64,000 nt of DNA from Leuconostoc gelidum subsp. gelidum KCTC 3527 (GTDB taxonomy: Bacteria > Bacillota > Bacilli > Lactobacillales > Lactobacillaceae): positions 1-64,000 of the forward strand of contig NZ_AEMI01000015.1 in assembly GCF_000166715.1 (NCBI RefSeq). The letters run 5' to 3'. The position numbers and the translations under genes were made by a program. Below are positions 26,978-36,817 of this stretch, piece after piece (positions within the stretch are counted from its first letter, which is position 1; every line of letters starts with the position of its first letter). Under the pieces are notes generated by a model, which was not told the origin of the DNA, did no database searches, and was given only the letters and a program-made list of their open reading frames with translations.

Positions 26978-27520
26978 TCAAGTATAGTTATCACTACCGA
27001 ACAATTTTGTTTTTGCTTGAATAAGGATACAATCATCATCAAGATCATTATTACGATTCATTTGAATGACTTCAGATAGTGTTGCCCATCTTATAGCTTC
27101 TACTTCAGATATTTGACGTGTCATATTACCTAAAAACTGATCAATACATACAGCATACCAATCTTCGATCCAGTCAACATACCGACATTTTTTTACAAAT
27201 TGGAGTTGATCTCTCGTCACAGTTAGATTTAATTCTTCATGTAACTCACGAATGATTGCCAATTCACTTGTTTCACCCGTTAATGCCGAACCTCCCGTTG
27301 CTGTTGTCCACATACTGGGGTAAGTTATTTTTTGAAACGAACGCTGTTGCAGCAAAACATTTCCTTGTATATTAAAAATTATAGCATTGACTACTAAATG
27401 ATAATCCCCAACGTTTAATTTGTCTCCTCGGTGATGTGTACGACCTGTTAATTTATTTTTTTCATCATAAACATCCCATAATTCTCCTATTTTATCAGCC
27501 CGCTTATCATTATTCAGCAA
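26978..27520 (-). CDS. NUDIX hydrolase
   Basis: A 180-aa Nudix enzyme of the YfcD/IPP-isomerase-like branch, beginning ELWDVYDEKNKLTGRTHHRGD after a short lead. The Nudix box is complete (GGSALTGETSELAIIRELHE continuing ELNL; GX5EX7REXXEEXG pattern). Substrate unknown. I chose a TTG start at 27520 because AGAGG lies about 10 nt upstream; a GTG at 27538 has no ribosome binding site. It lies past the xpk terminator and probably has its own weak promoter. Confidence 0.83.
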   Translation of the reverse strand: MLNNDKRADKIGELWDVYDEKNKLTGRTHHRGDKLNVGDYHLVVNAIIFNIQGNVLLQQRSFQKITYPSMWTTATGGSALTGETSELAIIRELHEELNLTVTRDQLQFVKKCRYVDWIEDWYAVCIDQFLGNMTRQISEVEAIRWATLSEVIQMNRNNDLDDDCILIQAKTKLFGSDNYT

Positions 27521-27559
27521 ATTTTTTACGCCTCTCACAGCATTAAATTTAAGAACATA

Positions 27560-27592
27560 AAAAGCGGACTAAGCAAATGCTCAGTCCGCCTT
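27560..27592 (-). terminator. terminator of xpk
   Basis: GGCGGACTGAGCA pairs with TGCTTAGTCCGC (one G-U pair), followed by TTTTTA on the minus strand. Confidence 0.9.
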
Positions 27593-27644
27593 ATTTACTC
27601 ATGAATGCATTCATACAATGATCAGTAAATAATTAGCATTTGAA

Positions 27645-30098
27645 TTACTTCAAAGCTGACCAGTTCCAATCAGTAAATTCTGCAATATCGCGACCTTCGT
27701 TACGAGTAACTTCGAAGTGCTTTGCCAATGTTTCATCCATCTTAGCAATGAAAGTATCAGCAGCTGCTTGATCAATCGCACCATTAGCTGACAAAATTTC
27801 GGCAGCTTCCTTAGCTTGATGGAAACGATCCAACTGTGAATACACACGCATGTCATAAGTTGTCGTGATATCACCATCTTCACGATAACCATGAACATAG
27901 ACATCACCCTTGAACTTACGTTCGAAGAAGAATGATTCTACCAAGTTTTCATAAGCGTGGAAACCAAAGATAACTGGCTTATCAGCTTGGAAGTACTTGT
28001 TGAACTCTTCAGCTGATAATTCACGCTCATCGTTCATGTTAGGTTCTGACTTCTTTTGCAAACGTAGTAATTCAACAACGTTGACATAGCGGAACTTAAC
28101 TTCTGGGAAAGCTTGGTTAATCAACCACAAAGCAGCTAATGTTTCGATTGTTGGTTCTGTACCAGCAGATGCAAATGTAATATCAACATCACCAGAAGGT
28201 GCAGTAGAAGCCCAATCAATGATCTTCAAACCTTCGTTAGCCAATACATCGGCTTCATCAGCAGTAAACCATTGTTGACGTGGTTGCTTTGAAGCAATGA
28301 TCAAGTTAACTTTATGGCGTTCTGAGAATGCACGATCTTGAACAGCCAACAATGAGTTACCATCGGCTGGCAAGTATTCACGAATGAAGTTAGACTTCTT
28401 TTCAGCCAAATGTGTTAACATACCTGGATCTTGGTGTGTATAACCATTGTGATCTTGTTGGAACGCAGTTGATGTTGCAATCAAGTTCAATGATGGATAA
28501 TCATTACGCCATGCTTGTTCTGACGCGTGACGCAACCACTTGAAGTGTTGTGTGATCATAGTGTCCACAACACGCAAGAATGATTCGTATGAAGCAAAGA
28601 TACCAACACGACCAGTTAGTGTATAACCTTCTAACCAACCTTCTGCTTGGTGTTCTGACAATTGCGAATCAATAATACGACCTTCAGGGCCAACATATTG
28701 ATCGTTTGGTTCCTTAACTTCTTCCATCCATTGACGGTTAGTTGTGTTAAAGAGGCTCCACAAACGGTTTGACATTGTCTCATCAGGACCAAAGACACGG
28801 AATGAAGTTGGGTTCAACTTCATAACTTCTTCCAAATAATTTGAAAGTGTTGTCATATCCATATTTTGAGTAACTGTTGCAAACTCATGTCCACGATTTT
28901 CGTTAGTAATTTCGTTGGTGAATTGACGCCAGTCAGGCAAAGTCAAATCTTGTGCCTTAGCACCGCGTGCACGGCCACCGTTAGCAATAGGGTTAGCTGA
29001 CATACGCTTGTCGCCCTTAGGTGCGATAGCCTTCAATTCATCTTTTAGTGAACCATCAGCATTGAATAATTCTTCAGGCTTATATGAATTCATCCAGTCT
29101 TCGAATTGCTTCAATGTTGACAAGTCATTTTGTTCCAAATTCAATGGCACTTGATGTGCACGGAATGAGTTCTCAATTGGGTTACCCTTTTGATCGTGCG
29201 TTGGTCCACCCCAACCCTTTGGCAGACGTGCAATAATTACAGGCCATGCTGGGATTGTACCATCTTCATATTTACCATTTTCACGCGCATCTTTTTGGAT
29301 AGCTTGGATGTCTTCAATAGCTTGGTCAAAGACATTAGCAGCCAATTCGTGGTATGCTGCGTAATCATGGATATCATCATTTTCAATAAAGCGCGGTGAG
29401 TATCCTAAGCCTTCAAAGAACTTTGTAACTTCTTCATGACTCATACGTGAAAAAATAGTAGGGTTTGAAATTTTAAAGCCGTTCAAATCCAAAATTGGCA
29501 ATACAGCACCATCATTCTTGGCTGACAAGAACTTTGTTGAGTGCCATGAAGTCATTGATGGGCCTGTTTCGGCTTCTCCATCACCAACAACAGCAAATGC
29601 GATTTGTTTTGGATTGTCCAAAACTGCACCGAATGCGTGTGATAATGAGTAACCTAATTCGCCACCTTCGTGCAATGAACCAGGTGTTTGAGCTGTCATG
29701 TGCGATCCGATTCCACCAGGGAATGAGAAACGTTTGAACAAGCGACTCATACCTTCTAAATCTTGTGTGATTTCAGGGTAATCTTCAGTATATTCACCGT
29801 CCAAATAGGCGTTAGTAACCATCACTTGACCACCGTGACCTGGACCACCAACATAGAACATGTTCAAATCATACTTGTTGATCAAACGATTTGCATGAGC
29901 ATACAAGAATGTTTGTCCTGAAATTGTTCCCCAGTGACCAATTGGCTTAACTTTAACGTCTTCCGCTTCAATTGGTGTGTTAGTAACTGAGAACAAAGGG
30001 TTGCTCTTCAAGAAGATCATCCCTGCTGACAAATAGTTGGTAGCACGCCACCACTTATCAACGAGTCCTAAGTACTCTTTTGAATTAAAATCTACCAT
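27645..30098 (-). CDS. xpk: xylulose-5-phosphate/fructose-6-phosphate phosphoketolase
   Basis: An 817-aa thiamine-diphosphate enzyme that splits xylulose-5-P into acetyl-P and glyceraldehyde-3-P, the key step of heterolactic fermentation. GGPGHGGQ near residue 85, [20 protein letters not shown] and the ThDP/Mg motif [12 protein letters not shown] near 175-186 are diagnostic. Full length. AAGGAG lies upstream, and codon use looks like that of a highly expressed gene. It has its own promoter (30168-30196). The arabinose genes at 59-64 kb feed its substrate. Confidence 0.97.
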   Translation of the reverse strand: MVDFNSKEYLGLVDKWWRATNYLSAGMIFLKSNPLFSVTNTPIEAEDVKVKPIGHWGTISGQTFLYAHANRLINKYDLNMFYVGGPGHGGQVMVTNAYLDGEYTEDYPEITQDLEGMSRLFKRFSFPGGIGSHMTAQTPGSLHEGGELGYSLSHAFGAVLDNPKQIAFAVVGDGEAETGPSMTSWHSTKFLSAKNDGAVLPILDLNGFKISNPTIFSRMSHEEVTKFFEGLGYSPRFIENDDIHDYAAYHELAANVFDQAIEDIQAIQKDARENGKYEDGTIPAWPVIIARLPKGWGGPTHDQKGNPIENSFRAHQVPLNLEQNDLSTLKQFEDWMNSYKPEELFNADGSLKDELKAIAPKGDKRMSANPIANGGRARGAKAQDLTLPDWRQFTNEITNENRGHEFATVTQNMDMTTLSNYLEEVMKLNPTSFRVFGPDETMSNRLWSLFNTTNRQWMEEVKEPNDQYVGPEGRIIDSQLSEHQAEGWLEGYTLTGRVGIFASYESFLRVVDTMITQHFKWLRHASEQAWRNDYPSLNLIATSTAFQQDHNGYTHQDPGMLTHLAEKKSNFIREYLPADGNSLLAVQDRAFSERHKVNLIIASKQPRQQWFTADEADVLANEGLKIIDWASTAPSGDVDITFASAGTEPTIETLAALWLINQAFPEVKFRYVNVVELLRLQKKSEPNMNDERELSAEEFNKYFQADKPVIFGFHAYENLVESFFFERKFKGDVYVHGYREDGDITTTYDMRVYSQLDRFHQAKEAAEILSANGAIDQAAADTFIAKMDETLAKHFEVTRNEGRDIAEFTDWNWSALK

Positions 30099-30167
30099 GA
30101 GATTTAATACTCCTTATTTTTTGAGAGAATCGTAAACCGCGAACTTTTCTCCGTCATTTACTCTTCA

Positions 30168-30196
30168 AGTATAACTGATTATCATTTTTTGTTCAA
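30168..30196 (-). promoter_or_regulatory. xpk promoter
   Basis: Minus-strand TTGAAC (30196-30191), 17 bp, TATACT (30173-30168). The transcript would have a leader of about 60-65 nt. Confidence 0.8.
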
Positions 30197-30327
30197 GTAA
30201 AAAGCTTGTATTGGTTGCGGCTTGTTTTATTTTTGGTTGGCTCTATAAAAATATTGGTACGATCCAATTATAATATGGCGTGATTCTTTATAATTATAAT
30301 AGTGATTCAAAAAATATATAGGTCTGT

Positions 30328-30411
30328 TCTAGCGACTCCCAAAAGTTAGATCAAAAATCTAACGCACGAAAAAGACATGGCCTTAAACTGCTAACTTTTA
30401 GGGTCGCTAGA
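30328..30411 (-). repeat. long inverted repeat enclosing an alternative hairpin, between gntR and xpk
   Basis: Arms 30328-30349 and 30391-30411 are near-perfect inverted copies (TCTAGCGAC..AAAAGTTAG type). Inside, on the minus strand, GTTAGAT-TTTTG-ATCTAAC followed by TTTT forms a second hairpin that uses the same CTAAC bases as the long stem. The two folds exclude each other, as in an attenuator. It may also simply end gntR, or be the remains of a small mobile repeat. The rest of the 0.33-kb gap holds the xpk promoter and leader. Confidence 0.6.
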
Positions 30412-30427
30412 TGCACCGTTGCTATTT

Positions 30428-31159
30428 TTATTCAGCATCAAGACTGACAAACGCATTATATCGTAAATATTTATAATGCAAACGCATAGTAGAAAATTCT
30501 AAGGGTGTGCCATCATCCATGAAGAAAATACCTTCCATAATTCCTACCGGTTCATTCGCTTTGAGTTCCAATAATTCTTGATCTTCCGGAGTTGATGGTT
30601 CAGCCATAATTGTCATAAATGATTTTGTCACCGTACGATGTTTAGTTTTTTCAATGTACTCATACACTGATCCTGAAACAATTTCTTTATTCAAACCTGG
30701 CACAACGGCGATTGGTACATAACCACGTTCAATCATAAATGGTTCACCTGCTAATCGACGTAATCGCTTGATTTCATAGACAAAATCGCCGTCATTTAAA
30801 AACAACGCTTGTTGTTGCTCCGGTGTCGCTGCTACAACTTGAAAGTCGAGCAACTCAATACTTGGTGCTTGTCCATCCACACGAAAGGAGTCCGTCACTC
30901 CGAGATTTGAACCTTCATGTTGAAAAATAGCATTATTTTTCAAATAAAGTGGATTGACAAATGTACCACTTCCACGTTTTTTAAAAATAACCCCTTGTTG
31001 TACCAAAACATTCAGCGCACGCTTAATTGATGAGCGCGATACACCGTATTGTTCAGCTAATGAACGTTCATCTGGTAATTTCAGATTTGGAAATTCACCT
31101 TGGTAAATTTTTTGTTTTAAATCCGCTTGCACGGTTACATAAATTGCTTCTGACATCAT
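30428..31159 (-). CDS. GntR/HutC-family transcriptional regulator
   Basis: A 243-aa regulator with an N-terminal winged helix (KLPDERSLAEQYGVSRSSIK, about residues 27-46) and a C-terminal UTRA domain for a small ligand, probably a sugar or amino-sugar phosphate. It sits directly upstream of xpk on the same strand and divergent from the ybaK-like gene. A perfect TACTGGTC-T-GACCAGTA palindrome lies between. The -10 TATACT ends 7 nt before the ATG and there is no ribosome binding site, so the mRNA looks leaderless. Control of xpk is possible but unproven. Confidence 0.87.
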   Translation of the reverse strand: MMSEAIYVTVQADLKQKIYQGEFPNLKLPDERSLAEQYGVSRSSIKRALNVLVQQGVIFKKRGSGTFVNPLYLKNNAIFQHEGSNLGVTDSFRVDGQAPSIELLDFQVVAATPEQQQALFLNDGDFVYEIKRLRRLAGEPFMIERGYVPIAVVPGLNKEIVSGSVYEYIEKTKHRTVTKSFMTIMAEPSTPEDQELLELKANEPVGIMEGIFFMDDGTPLEFSTMRLHYKYLRYNAFVSLDAE

Positions 31160-31166
31160 GTAAAAT

Positions 31167-31226
31167 AGTATACCATATACTGGTCTGACCAGTAATTATA
31201 TTGGTGGTGCCAATTTATGGTAAAAT
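31167..31226. promoter_or_regulatory. divergent promoters with a shared GntR operator
   Basis: Perfect inverted repeat TACTGGTC-T-GACCAGTA (31178-31194), a classical GntR/HutC operator shape. The minus-strand -10 TATACT (31172-31167) serves gntR. The plus-strand extended -10 TGGTAAAAT (31218-31226) serves the ybaK-like gene. Both would start transcription at or within a few bases of the ATG. Confidence 0.75.
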
Positions 31227-31235
31227 AACACTATT

Positions 31236-31736
31236 ATGGCAAAGAAAAAAATAAAAAAAACACTTCCCGAACAAATAATGGATAAACATGGTGTGACTTA
31301 TGAACCAGTAACACTCAATATTTTGGATAAATCTGAAAAAGAGCGCGACGTAATACTCAACACTTATAATGTCAAACACGATGATATTTACAAAACATTG
31401 GCCGCTTCAGGTGATAAAACCGGTCCGTTAATAGCAATTTTGCCAATTACAAAACATTTATCAATGAAAAAACTAGCCGCAGTGTCTGGTAATAAAAAAG
31501 TGACCATGTTATCACTTAAAGACCTACAAAAAACAACTGGTTACGTTCATGGTGCTAACAATCCAATAGGCATCTGGCAGAACAAGCACTTTCCGATCTA
31601 TATTGACACCACGGCTAAGAACGCTGAGTACTTTTTAGTTAGTGGCGGTGAGCTTGACCGTTCAGATAAAATTAACCCAAATGACATTGCAGAATTGATC
31701 AACGCACCTTTTGTTGACTTATTAGAACATGATTAA
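31236..31736 (+). CDS. YbaK/EbsC-type aminoacyl-tRNA deacylase
   Basis: A 166-aa protein of the YbaK/EbsC/ProX fold, which clears mis-acylated tRNA (Cys-tRNA-Pro in the best-known case). TTGYVHGANNPIGIW (about 105-119) matches the GY(V/I)xGGxSPIG signature, and a conserved Lys lies in the first half. The start has no ribosome binding site and the likely -10 is only 9 nt away, so translation may be leaderless. It overlaps the next gene by 8 nt. Confidence 0.87.
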   Translation: MAKKKIKKTLPEQIMDKHGVTYEPVTLNILDKSEKERDVILNTYNVKHDDIYKTLAASGDKTGPLIAILPITKHLSMKKLAAVSGNKKVTMLSLKDLQKTTGYVHGANNPIGIWQNKHFPIYIDTTAKNAEYFLVSGGELDRSDKINPNDIAELINAPFVDLLEHD

Positions 31737-32277
31737 TATTTTAATTTCTCATATCATCTGGTGGTTTGTTGTCCCCGTTATGAGCGCCTACCTGATGAGC
31801 CTAGTATCCTCATTCTTTACACATTTAGCAATACGTCACACATCTTATAAACTGGTTGCAATAATTGGCTTTTGGGGCGTCGTTATTCATGAATTAAGTC
31901 ATTTACTCGTTGCCCTGATTTTCCACCATAAGATTACTCACTTTAAATTATGGCAAATAAGTGATGATGGTGTCTTGGGTTATGTTAACCACACCTATAA
32001 TACTCAAAGCTTTTATCAACGTTTAGGTAACGTTTTTATCGGTTTAGCACCTATGCTTGTTTTGACCATTATTTCTTTCATTCTCACTCAATTGACTTAT
32101 GACTCATTTTGGTCCATTTTTGGTATCATGTTTTTTCTACCCAGTTTTATTTTAGGATTCAATCTTTCTAAAGCTGATTGGCTCAATTTTTGGTACGGTG
32201 TGCCTTTCTATCTCATCAGCATTATTATAATTTCAGCAATCGAATTTGCAATCAAAAATATGCCTATTCTTTTTTAA
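31729..32277 (+). CDS. integral membrane protein with HExxH motif
   Basis: A 182-aa protein with four to five membrane helices. HELSHLL (about residues 54-60) fits the HExxH zinc-metalloprotease motif placed inside a membrane helix, as in site-2-type (M50-like) proteases. No second NPDG-type metal motif is obvious, so an active protease is only a possibility. It overlaps the ybaK-like gene by 8 nt and ends at a terminator shared with dnaB. I do not recognise a named family. Confidence 0.7.
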   Translation: MINILISHIIWWFVVPVMSAYLMSLVSSFFTHLAIRHTSYKLVAIIGFWGVVIHELSHLLVALIFHHKITHFKLWQISDDGVLGYVNHTYNTQSFYQRLGNVFIGLAPMLVLTIISFILTQLTYDSFWSIFGIMFFLPSFILGFNLSKADWLNFWYGVPFYLISIIIISAIEFAIKNMPILF

Positions 32278-32297
32278 TATACTATTGCGTACGATAC

Positions 32298-32328
32298 AAA
32301 AAAAGTGAGAAAATATCTCACTTTTTTT
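32298..32328. terminator. bidirectional terminator between the HExxH gene and dnaB
   Basis: AAAAAAAGTGAGA and TCTCACTTTTTTT flank a 5-nt loop, with A/T runs for both converging genes. Confidence 0.92.
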
Positions 32329-32329
32329 A

Positions 32330-33796
32330 TTACCAACCAGCACTGCCATTAGATCCAGCATTAGGATCGTCTCGAAATAATGGTGCCATTGGACTAAATT
32401 TAAATGTTGGTTTATTAAACATTAACGTTGCTGTACCACGTGCTCCTGCGCGGTTTTTTTCTAAAATGATTTCAATGGGTACAGCTTCTTCTTCATCTCG
32501 CGGATCATTGCTACCTTCATCTTCACCGCCATCATTACGATAATAATCATCTCGATATAAGAAGGCAACGATATCAGCATCTTGTTCAATCGAACCAGAC
32601 TCACGTAAATCAGATAACACTGGTCGTTTATCGGTTCGCTGTTCAACGCCACGACTCAACTGTGCTAACGCCAAAATAGGTGTATGCAATTCTTTTGCAA
32701 GCTTTTTAATCGATCGTGAGACTTCTGATACAGCCTGTTGTCGACTTTCTTTGTTATTAGATTCAATTAAACCAAGATAATCAATAATAACCATGCCTAT
32801 TGGATGTGGATTATTAATGCGTTGATCTGATGTCATATCATTAACAATATCTTTTTCCAATTTACGTAATTTGGCACTGATTTGATTAATTTTAATACCT
32901 GGTGTATCGTCAAGATAAATTTGCATATTAGCTAAAGATTGCATTGCCAACGTCAATGATTGCCAATCTTCTTGTGTCATTTTACCTGTTGTCAAATGGT
33001 TAGAATCAATGGCGCCTTCCGCAGCTACTAAACGCGTCACCAGATCTACAGCCCCCATTTCTAAGCTAAACACGACTACCGGTACTTGTTCAGATTTAGC
33101 AACATTCTTTGCAATATTCAAAACAAATGCTGTTTTACCAACAGCAGGCCGAGCGCCAAGCACCACCATCTGATCTTCTCTAAAGCCATGTGTTAGTTTA
33201 TCAAGTTCTGGATAACCCGTTGCTAATCCAACCACATCGTTATCATTTTCAACGGCATTATCCAAATTAGCTTGAAATTCTTGCAACACATCTTTGATTT
33301 TTTGAAAATCGTCATCCCCACGATTTTCAGCTAGACCGTCTAAATTACGATTAAGTGCATCTAAAATATCTTCACTTGGTTCTGACGCATCGTATGCTAA
33401 CGACATACTTCTTGTTAATGTATCAATCATACGACGCAAGATTGCTTTTTCACGCACAATATTAGCATAATGCTTGAGGTTAGCAGAAGAGGCAGATGAT
33501 TCAGATATTTCCGCTAAATACGCCATACCACCGACATTATCAAGTTGTTGCATGCTATTTAACTTGTCTTGCAGTGTCAACATATCAATTGGCCGTTGTT
33601 CATCAATTAATTGTTGCATGGCCTTAAAAATGGTTTGATTTGCTTGTCTATAAAAATCATCAGATTCTATAATAGCATTCGCTTCAACCATAGCATTGTC
33701 TGATTTAACATCGAAGAAAATAGCACCGAGCACCGCACGTTCCGCATCAACATCTTGTGGTACTTGCCTATATTCGTATGAGCCCGGATTGTCCAT
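32330..33796 (-). CDS. dnaB: replicative DNA helicase DnaB
   Basis: A 488-aa hexameric helicase, the core of the replication fork (called DnaC in Bacillus). It has an N-terminal primase-interaction domain (about 1-150), a linker and a RecA-like ATPase with Walker A GARPAVGKTAFVLN, Walker B VIIDYLGLIE and ALAQLSRGVEQR. GAGGG overlaps the rplI stop region and gives the start. It is the third gene of gdpP-rplI-dnaB, a conserved order in lactic acid bacteria. Confidence 0.97.
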   Translation of the reverse strand: MDNPGSYEYRQVPQDVDAERAVLGAIFFDVKSDNAMVEANAIIESDDFYRQANQTIFKAMQQLIDEQRPIDMLTLQDKLNSMQQLDNVGGMAYLAEISESSASSANLKHYANIVREKAILRRMIDTLTRSMSLAYDASEPSEDILDALNRNLDGLAENRGDDDFQKIKDVLQEFQANLDNAVENDNDVVGLATGYPELDKLTHGFREDQMVVLGARPAVGKTAFVLNIAKNVAKSEQVPVVVFSLEMGAVDLVTRLVAAEGAIDSNHLTTGKMTQEDWQSLTLAMQSLANMQIYLDDTPGIKINQISAKLRKLEKDIVNDMTSDQRINNPHPIGMVIIDYLGLIESNNKESRQQAVSEVSRSIKKLAKELHTPILALAQLSRGVEQRTDKRPVLSDLRESGSIEQDADIVAFLYRDDYYRNDGGEDEGSNDPRDEEEAVPIEIILEKNRAGARGTATLMFNKPTFKFSPMAPLFRDDPNAGSNGSAGW

Positions 33797-33798
33797 AT

Positions 33799-34251
33799 TT
33801 AACCCTCACTGACGTGAACACGTAAGTTTGCTGTCACTTCACGGTGCAATTTTAGCGGTACATCTGTATATCCTAGCGAGTGAATAGGTTGGTTTAATAC
33901 TAGTTTTCGCTTGTCTACTTTGAGCTGTTTTTGATCTGCCAAGGCTGTCACAATTTGTTTTGTTGATACTGCACCAAATAAGCGACCATCAGTTCCTGAC
34001 TTACCTTTTAATTCAACAACAAATTTTTCATCTTCAATTTTTGCTTTTAGTGTTTGTGCCTCAGCTAGTGATTCTGCTGCAGCTTTATCTTCGGCTTTTT
34101 GACGTCCTTTCACAGCGCCTAAATTTTTTCCCGTAGCTGGTTCCGCTTTTTTGTTTTTAATCAAAAAATTATTCGCGTAACCATCAGGTACTTCTTTAAT
34201 TTCGCCTTTCTTACCACGGCCCTTAACATCTTCTAAAAATACAACTTTCAT
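33799..34251 (-). CDS. rplI: 50S ribosomal protein L9
   Basis: A 150-aa L9 with the N-terminal RNA-binding domain ([20 protein letters not shown]), the long connecting helix rich in Lys/Ala/Glu, and the C-terminal domain. The start at 34251 has GGAGGATA upstream; 11 more in-frame codons are not part of the family. Only 2 nt separate it from dnaB. Confidence 0.97.
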   Translation of the reverse strand: MKVVFLEDVKGRGKKGEIKEVPDGYANNFLIKNKKAEPATGKNLGAVKGRQKAEDKAAAESLAEAQTLKAKIEDEKFVVELKGKSGTDGRLFGAVSTKQIVTALADQKQLKVDKRKLVLNQPIHSLGYTDVPLKLHREVTANLRVHVSEG

Positions 34252-34318
34252 ATACTTATCCTCCAAATTTATTTGACTCAACACTAATACATCTGCAAAC
34301 TCAACTTATTAAAATAAG

Positions 34319-36349
34319 CTATTGTTCCTCAGCATTTTCTGTTAAAATATGCTGCAACTGTTCTGTTACTTCTTCTGTGGTCATATCTGAAATTTGTGTC
34401 GCGGCGTTAGACAAGTGTCCACCACCACCCATAGATTCCATGACACGTTGCACATTGTGTTGACCAGTTGAACGTGCCGAAATGCCTACTCGGCCATCTA
34501 CACGTTTTGTAATAACATATGACGCTTCAACACCACTTATTTGCAAAAGTTCATCAGCAGCTTGCGCTGTAATCAGACCAGAATAAGTCACATTATTTTC
34601 GCCTGTCACAATGGCACTACCGGTATGGATCACTGCTAAATTAATTAAGTGGGTTCTTGCCTTAAAGTCTGTAAACTTTTCTTTCATAAAGGACTGAATC
34701 AAATTACTATCTGCACCATTCGCACGTAAGTAGCTCGCAGCATCAAATGTTCTTGTCCCTGTTCGTAAGGTAAAGTTTTTTGTGTCAATTTGAATGCCAC
34801 CAAGCATCGCAGTAGCCTCCAATTTAGTTATAGGTGCATGACTTTGATCTTGATATTGTAGCATTTCAACAACTAACTCAGATGTTGACGAAGCATACGG
34901 TTCAACATAACTTAACAAAGGTTTTTCAGCCAATCCCTTTTCGGCTAAGCGGTGATGGTCAATGGCAACAACACGATTTGCCATTTTTTCCAACAAATGT
35001 GGTGCACTTGTAATCGCTGCACTTGCGTGATCAACCAAAATCAGTAACGTATTGTCCCTTACCAACTTTAAGGCACGCGACTCGTCAACAATTGAATCAT
35101 TAATGTTTGATCCTGGTGCTACAATATCTGGCGGATTTTTACGAATTTCTGCCAAAAGTGATGTAATATCACTATAAACTGTTTTTTCATCAATAATTAA
35201 AAATGCGGCTTTATTTTTGGTTTGTGCCATACGCCAAATACCAAGACCGGCACCAATAGCATCCAAATCTGGTGTTGCATGTCCAACAATCATAACATTA
35301 TCAGATTGTTCCATTAGCTCAGCAACAGTTTGGGAAATCATTCTTGCCCGCACTCGTGTGCGTTTTTCCATTGGGTTCGTTGCGCCACCGTAAAAACGTG
35401 CAGCTGTCTGATTTGAATTGACAACCACTTGATCGCCACCACGTCCTAAAGCCAGATCCAAATTAGTTTGCGCCATTTTAGCTAGACTAATGATATCTTG
35501 CTCCCCATAAGCAATTCCCATGGACAATGTTACTGGGGAATTCTGTTGCGCTGTTGCTTCACGAATAGCCTTCAAAATTGAAAACTTATCTTTTTCAGCG
35601 GCCGACAATGCTGTTTGATAACCAAACATCACATAGTGGAGTGTATTCAAACGTCGCAAATAAATATGATGTTTTGCTGCCCAATCACCCAAAGCACCAG
35701 TTACGTAAGTACGTAATGTCGACGTTTCTGATTCACCCATACCTTCAGTAACTTCTTCGTAATTATCCACTGAAATTAAACCACTAAACAATTGATGATC
35801 TTCATATTCAGTTGCAATAGCAGCATATTCACTAATGTCCATCATGTAAATGACACGTAAATTCTGCTGCACATAAAGTGAAAATTGTTTATCTTGCCAT
35901 GTAATTGTATTCGTTTCTTTCGCATCCGAATAGTTTTTAACATCAGTAGCTAAACTCTGGTCCAAGTCAGCAAGAGTCATACCTAAAACATCACGCTTAT
36001 CCAGATATGCTTGCATATAAGGATTAATCCAATCAATTTTTTCAGTATCATTTAGTAAAATAATACCTATAGGCATACGAATCAATGCTTCTTGCTCACT
36101 ACGAGAAATACGATAACCCAAGCCAGAAAGATATTCCTGTGCGTTTTCATTAACTTCCTTTAACGCTTGTGTCGAATAAACCAAACCAATAACAACAATA
36201 ATAACCCAAATTAAACCAAATACCCAATTATTCATCAATGCAAAAATACCACTCATGACACTCACGAAAAGTAACAATAATGTCACTGTGCCTAATTTTG
36301 AATTTTGAAAAAAAATAGGTAGTGTTTTAAAATTAAATAGTTTTTTCAC
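34319..36349 (-). CDS. gdpP: cyclic-di-AMP phosphodiesterase GdpP
   Basis: A 676-aa membrane enzyme that hydrolyses c-di-AMP, controlling turgor, potassium and wall stress. Order: two membrane helices (about 12-55), degenerate PAS (about 85-150), degenerate GGDEF (about 175-300), DHH catalytic domain with GHATPDLDAIGAGLG, DHAS and AIDHHR, and DHHA1 with the GGGGHLSNAA motif near the end. The start is GTG with GAGG at 6 nt. A terminator separates it from rpsR, so it has its own promoter. Confidence 0.95.
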   Translation of the reverse strand: MKKLFNFKTLPIFFQNSKLGTVTLLLLFVSVMSGIFALMNNWVFGLIWVIIVVIGLVYSTQALKEVNENAQEYLSGLGYRISRSEQEALIRMPIGIILLNDTEKIDWINPYMQAYLDKRDVLGMTLADLDQSLATDVKNYSDAKETNTITWQDKQFSLYVQQNLRVIYMMDISEYAAIATEYEDHQLFSGLISVDNYEEVTEGMGESETSTLRTYVTGALGDWAAKHHIYLRRLNTLHYVMFGYQTALSAAEKDKFSILKAIREATAQQNSPVTLSMGIAYGEQDIISLAKMAQTNLDLALGRGGDQVVVNSNQTAARFYGGATNPMEKRTRVRARMISQTVAELMEQSDNVMIVGHATPDLDAIGAGLGIWRMAQTKNKAAFLIIDEKTVYSDITSLLAEIRKNPPDIVAPGSNINDSIVDESRALKLVRDNTLLILVDHASAAITSAPHLLEKMANRVVAIDHHRLAEKGLAEKPLLSYVEPYASSTSELVVEMLQYQDQSHAPITKLEATAMLGGIQIDTKNFTLRTGTRTFDAASYLRANGADSNLIQSFMKEKFTDFKARTHLINLAVIHTGSAIVTGENNVTYSGLITAQAADELLQISGVEASYVITKRVDGRVGISARSTGQHNVQRVMESMGGGGHLSNAATQISDMTTEEVTEQLQHILTENAEEQ

Positions 36350-36453
36350 AAGTAACCTCAGTGTCTTTAATATATCATTAACATTTTAGTGTTGCCACAT
36401 AGCAATGTATCATACGTTCTATTTTACCACAATTGAAGTTTTTCTAAATAAAC

Positions 36454-36482
36454 AAAAAACCCAGGTAGCTACCTGAGTTTTT
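36454..36482 (-). terminator. terminator of the rpsF-ssb-rpsR operon
   Basis: Stem around CAGGTAGCTACCTG with A-rich and T-rich flanks, just past the rpsR stop. Confidence 0.88.
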
Positions 36483-36495
36483 GAAGACAATAATA

Positions 36496-36780
36496 TTAAT
36501 CTTCCGTAACGAATGGCAACAAAGCCATAATACGAGCACGCTTGATAGCGATCGTAACTTTACGTTGGTTTTTTGCTGAAGTGCCTGTTACACGACGTGG
36601 CAAAATCTTACCACGTTCTGAAATAAAGCGTTCCAACAATTCTGTGTTTTTGTAGTCAATGTACTCAATATGGTTAGCTGCAATGAAGTCAACCTTACGA
36701 CGACGACGTGGACCGCCTTGTGGGCGACGTGAGCGTTGTGGACGTTCTGAGTTTTGTGGACGAGAGTTTTGTTCTGGCAT
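36496..36780 (-). CDS. rpsR: 30S ribosomal protein S18
   Basis: A 94-aa S18 with a basic, Arg/Pro-rich N-terminus (about 1-30) and the conserved core [20 protein letters not shown] plus [20 protein letters not shown]. Last gene of the rpsF-ssb-rpsR operon. Confidence 0.97.
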   Translation of the reverse strand: MPEQNSRPQNSERPQRSRRPQGGPRRRRKVDFIAANHIEYIDYKNTELLERFISERGKILPRRVTGTSAKNQRKVTIAIKRARIMALLPFVTED

Positions 36781-36817
36781 GATTAAAAGCTCCTTTCATA
36801 TCGTTTTATTTATATTT

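Noticed and set aside
30236-30260. GGCTCTATAAAAATATTGG, resembling the end of an ISL3-type insertion sequence
   Set aside because: No transposase and no matching partner end nearby; the similarity is short.
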